A DNA stretch of 64,000 bases, taken from the NCBI RefSeq assembly GCF_040939455.1, contig NC_134109.1, positions 54,526,001 through 54,590,000 of the forward strand, read 5' to 3'. Source of the stretch: Microcebus murinus. Taxonomy: Eukaryota; Chordata; Mammalia; Primates; Cheirogaleidae. Under the pieces are notes generated by a model. The model ran no database searches. It was not told the DNA's origin and saw nothing but the letters and a program-made list of their open reading frames with translations. The position numbers and the translations under genes are program-made. Of this stretch, positions 61,741 through 64,000 are shown piece by piece; position 1 is the first letter of the stretch; every line of letters starts with the position of its first letter.

Positions 61741-63104
61741 GACGAATAACACCGCCAAACGGAGTCTCTCTGCAGAAAAGACAGATTCTAGCAGAAATTA
61801 GAGGAAAGAAGCAAGAAGACGAGCATACAGCGGACAAGGGCCAGAAGGAGGGGTACCTGAGACCCCGGGAGACTCCACGGGAGGAGGCTGCGGAGGAGAA
61901 CTGGAGGCTGAGACCACCGGAGCAGCCCAGAGACCAGCGGCAAGGGTAGGTGGATTTGCTGTTTCCCCTCCCCTGCATTTGGGACTGCTGGTGGGCTCCC
62001 CAGGGGGTGGAGAGACCTGCAGACACCAGCCCAGAGACCACCGCTGTCGCCAGCCAGTGGTGAGCCTGTAGCAGACGTGGCACCAGGTTCCCAACTTCCT
62101 CCGGGCACCTCCGTGTGCACAGACCCGAGCCGCGCGGCAGGCACCATATTGCCTCCTCCTCCCCTCCGCCGACCCTACCTGAGGATGCCCAGAGAGACAA
62201 TACAGCCACCAGCCGGAGGCACCTCCAGGGAACGGGACCTTCCCGTATGGGACCCTACACCTGACTCAGGGGAACTCAGACTGTGAGCTCCCTACCCGCC
62301 CGCCCTCCCAGGTGCTGCTGGCACTGAGTTCCCAGGAGAACGGTGCCGACTCAGAGGCTGAGAGACATAGACCCAGCTTGGGCTCCCTGTGGGTGAATTG
62401 GGACCGGAAATCCTCTCCCTGGTGGAGATACAGTTTGAACTCTGGGACCCAGAGGTCGGACCTGCAGACAAGATCCCCTGCACCGAGGGCTAGCATTGCC
62501 CAGGGCACAGAAAGGTTATACGTGAACAGCCTACTGAGGTGTGTGTGCCTCCAGGGGCGGATCGGCGTCCTAGAGGGCAACCCTCCTCCCAGGAGGAGGC
62601 CGTGTGCCCAACCCAGGTGGCGTTCCTGTGCAGGGAACCTCCCTGCCAACATCACAGTCCCGGGAGGCCTGGTGGCTTGTGGTCTGACCTGCTGGCAGAG
62701 ACCCAGGAGTAGCTGCGGACTTGGGGAGGGTAGAAAGAAGCCAGGCCCGCTCCAGACTGCCGGTCTCAGACAGCCCCGCCCCCACACCCAGACTTTCTGG
62801 CTGAGCGGGACCATTCCAGCCCCGCCCTGACAGCTTTCCCTGGAAGTGGAGCACAGAACTTTGACCCCTGCTAACGGCCTGAGGGCAGGCTTACACAAAA
62901 TCCAAAGCATAGCCTGTTCCTCCAAGCAAACGCCACCTACTGACAGGGATGGCATCCTGCACAGCCTTTTCTCGGCACCCACTGGCTCAATATACAGGGA
63001 GTGGTCCAATTTCACCCACAGACACCACCCAACGCCTCAGAAACTAAACAAGGTGTGTGAATACCCAAACAATAACTTAAGGAAAGAAACAACAACTGAT
63101 CGAC

Positions 63105-64000
63105 ATGGGAAGAAATCAGCGAAAGAACTCAGGAAATATGAAGAACCAAACGGAAAACACACCCCCAAAGAGGAGCACCAGCCCCCTAGAAACGGACACC
63201 AACCAAAATCAAGAAACCAATATGACAGAAGAGGAATTTCGTATGTGGATCATAAGAACACTCACTGAGCTGAAACAACAACTCAATAACCAACATAAAG
63301 AAACCACAAAAAGCCTCCAGGATATGGGAAAAGAAATAGACACAATGAAGAAAAGTGTAACCGAACTCCTGGAAATGAAGAATCAATTCAAGGAACTACA
63401 GAATACAGTGGAAAGTCTCAAGAACAGGGTAGATCAAACAGAAGAAAGAATCTCAGAGCTTGAAGATAACACCCTCCAATTAAATAAATCAGTCACAGAA
63501 ATAGAGCAGAGAAACAAGAGAAAAGAGCAAAGCCTACAAGAGATGTGGGATTATGTGAAGAAACCTAATGTGAGGGTTATAGGCTTACAAGAAGGGGAAG
63601 AAGACAACACTCAAGGGTTGGACAAGCTGTTTGAAGATATAATAGAGGAAAATTTCCCAGGCCTTGCTCAAAATCTTGATATACAAGTTCAAGAAGCTCA
63701 GAGGACCCCTGGGAGATTCAATGCAAACAGGAAGATGTCACGACATGTAGTCATCAGATTGACCAAAGTATCAACCAAAGAGGCCCTTCTAAGAGCTGTA
63801 AGACAAAAGAAGCAAGTAACATACAAGGGAAAGCCAATTCAAATAACATCAGACTTCTCTAATGAGACCTTACAAGCAAGGAGAGACTGGGGCCCCATTC
63901 TCACTCTTTTGAAACAAAACAATGCCCAGCCTAGAATATTATTCCCTGCAAAACTAAGCTTCGTATATGAAGGAGAAATAAAAACATTCTCAGACAACAA
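63105..64000 (+). CDS. L1 ORF1 protein (RNA-binding chaperone), partial, intact so far
   Basis: ORF1p coats L1 RNA as a trimer in the cytoplasmic RNP needed for retrotransposition. The frame begins at ATG 63105 (context GACATGG: purine at -3, G at +4), after an in-frame TAA at 63078-63080. It stays open for 298 codons to the window end. The N-terminus MGRNQRKNSGNMKNQ parallels the human start. Residues ~45-150 are heptad-rich coiled coil (KSVTELLEMKNQFKELQ, ERISELEDN). The RRM begins NVRVIGLQEGEED near residue 155. The C-terminal domain has ETLQARRDWGPI near 254 and FPAKLSF near 280. About 40 codons are probably missing. A second in-frame ATG at 63222 is less likely as start. Confidence 0.93.
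   Translation, partial: MGRNQRKNSGNMKNQTENTPPKRSTSPLETDTNQNQETNMTEEEFRMWIIRTLTELKQQLNNQHKETTKSLQDMGKEIDTMKKSVTELLEMKNQFKELQNTVESLKNRVDQTEERISELEDNTLQLNKSVTEIEQRNKRKEQSLQEMWDYVKKPNVRVIGLQEGEEDNTQGLDKLFEDIIEENFPGLAQNLDIQVQEAQRTPGRFNANRKMSRHVVIRLTKVSTKEALLRAVRQKKQVTYKGKPIQITSDFSNETLQARRDWGPILTLLKQNNAQPRILFPAKLSFVYEGEIKTFSDN

Larger units (their letters stand above)
61721..64000 (+). mobile_element. Young full-length-type L1, 5' part (continues beyond window)
   Basis: The element starts with GGGGGCGGAGCAAGATGGCA, which resembles the start of human L1 (G run, then AAGATGGC within the first 20 bases). It has a GC-rich, CpG-containing 5'UTR of about 1,384 bp (61721-63104) and an intact ORF1 reaching the window edge. 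It sits inside an old L1M ORF1. Presence of the extreme 5' end means it was not 5'-truncated on insertion. ORF2 and the 3' end lie outside, so competence and the target-site duplication cannot be judged here. Confidence 0.93.

Noticed and set aside
61697..62209. 170-codon antisense frame running out of the L1 5' end into flanking DNA
   Set aside because: It opens with GTG and contains no ATG, so it is not a credible ORF0 equivalent.
62266..63015. 249-codon antisense frame with a start at 63015
   Set aside because: The start there is GTG. The first ATG is at 62955, and the GC-rich L1 5'UTR gives long frames by chance. Kept only as a weak lead.
62846..63268. 140-codon plus-strand frame before ORF1
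   Set aside because: It overlaps ORF1 in another frame and lies in the L1 5'UTR. ORF1 from 63105 has the domain content.

Overview
This window looks like primate nuclear DNA, most probably from a strepsirrhine and within that a lemur. It is AT-rich and dominated by interspersed repeats. The dimeric, 7SL-derived Alu elements carry the variant middle segment with the ATTAATTGGCCAACTA block, which I associate with lemur Alus. The young L1 elements are of a strepsirrhine type rather than human L1PA. No tRNA-derived galago-type SINE was seen, which mildly favours lemur over loris or galago. I found no host protein-coding exon, rRNA, tRNA or CRISPR that I can support. The window reads as an intergenic or large-intron stretch in a gene-poor region.

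Layout. 1-7000: MaLR LTR pieces, a fresh lemur Alu (1276-1618), a hAT-Charlie element, a 5'-truncated L1 and a short MER2/Tigger relic in otherwise unassigned AT-rich DNA. 7004-10385: one composite insertion. It is a young L1 with a 5' inversion, an apparent 100-bp 3' transduction and 15-bp target-site duplications, later hit by a retroviral LTR that is now a solo LTR with its 4-bp duplication. 10386-24000: old L1, MIR and MaLR remnants, one Alu and one 5'-truncated L1. 24260-26637: a nearly complete Tigger1 DNA transposon with a decayed transposase. 29000-36900: Charlie3/MER1 elements, an old L1 with a short younger L1 nested in it, an MST-type LTR, a small hAT element with a 45-T run, and a short 5'-inverted L1. 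40000-50000: Alus, L1s, old L1M pieces and a three-layer L1/Alu nest at 47445-48040. 51600-59300: ERVL-type LTRs, MIR, an old L1 split by a fresh Alu, and a hAT element. 60365-61720: an old L1M 5'UTR and ORF1. 61721-64000: the 5' part of a young full-length-type L1 inserted into it, with a complete 5'UTR and an ORF1 open from its ATG at 63105 to the window edge.

There is no gene network here. What can be read is an insertion history: direct repeats, nesting order and inversions date one element against another. The most notable items are the possibly retrotransposition-competent L1 at the right edge and the inverted, transducing, LTR-split L1 at 7004-10385. I did not find a convincing new biological system. 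Repeat family names below rest on recalled consensus features and not on a database search.
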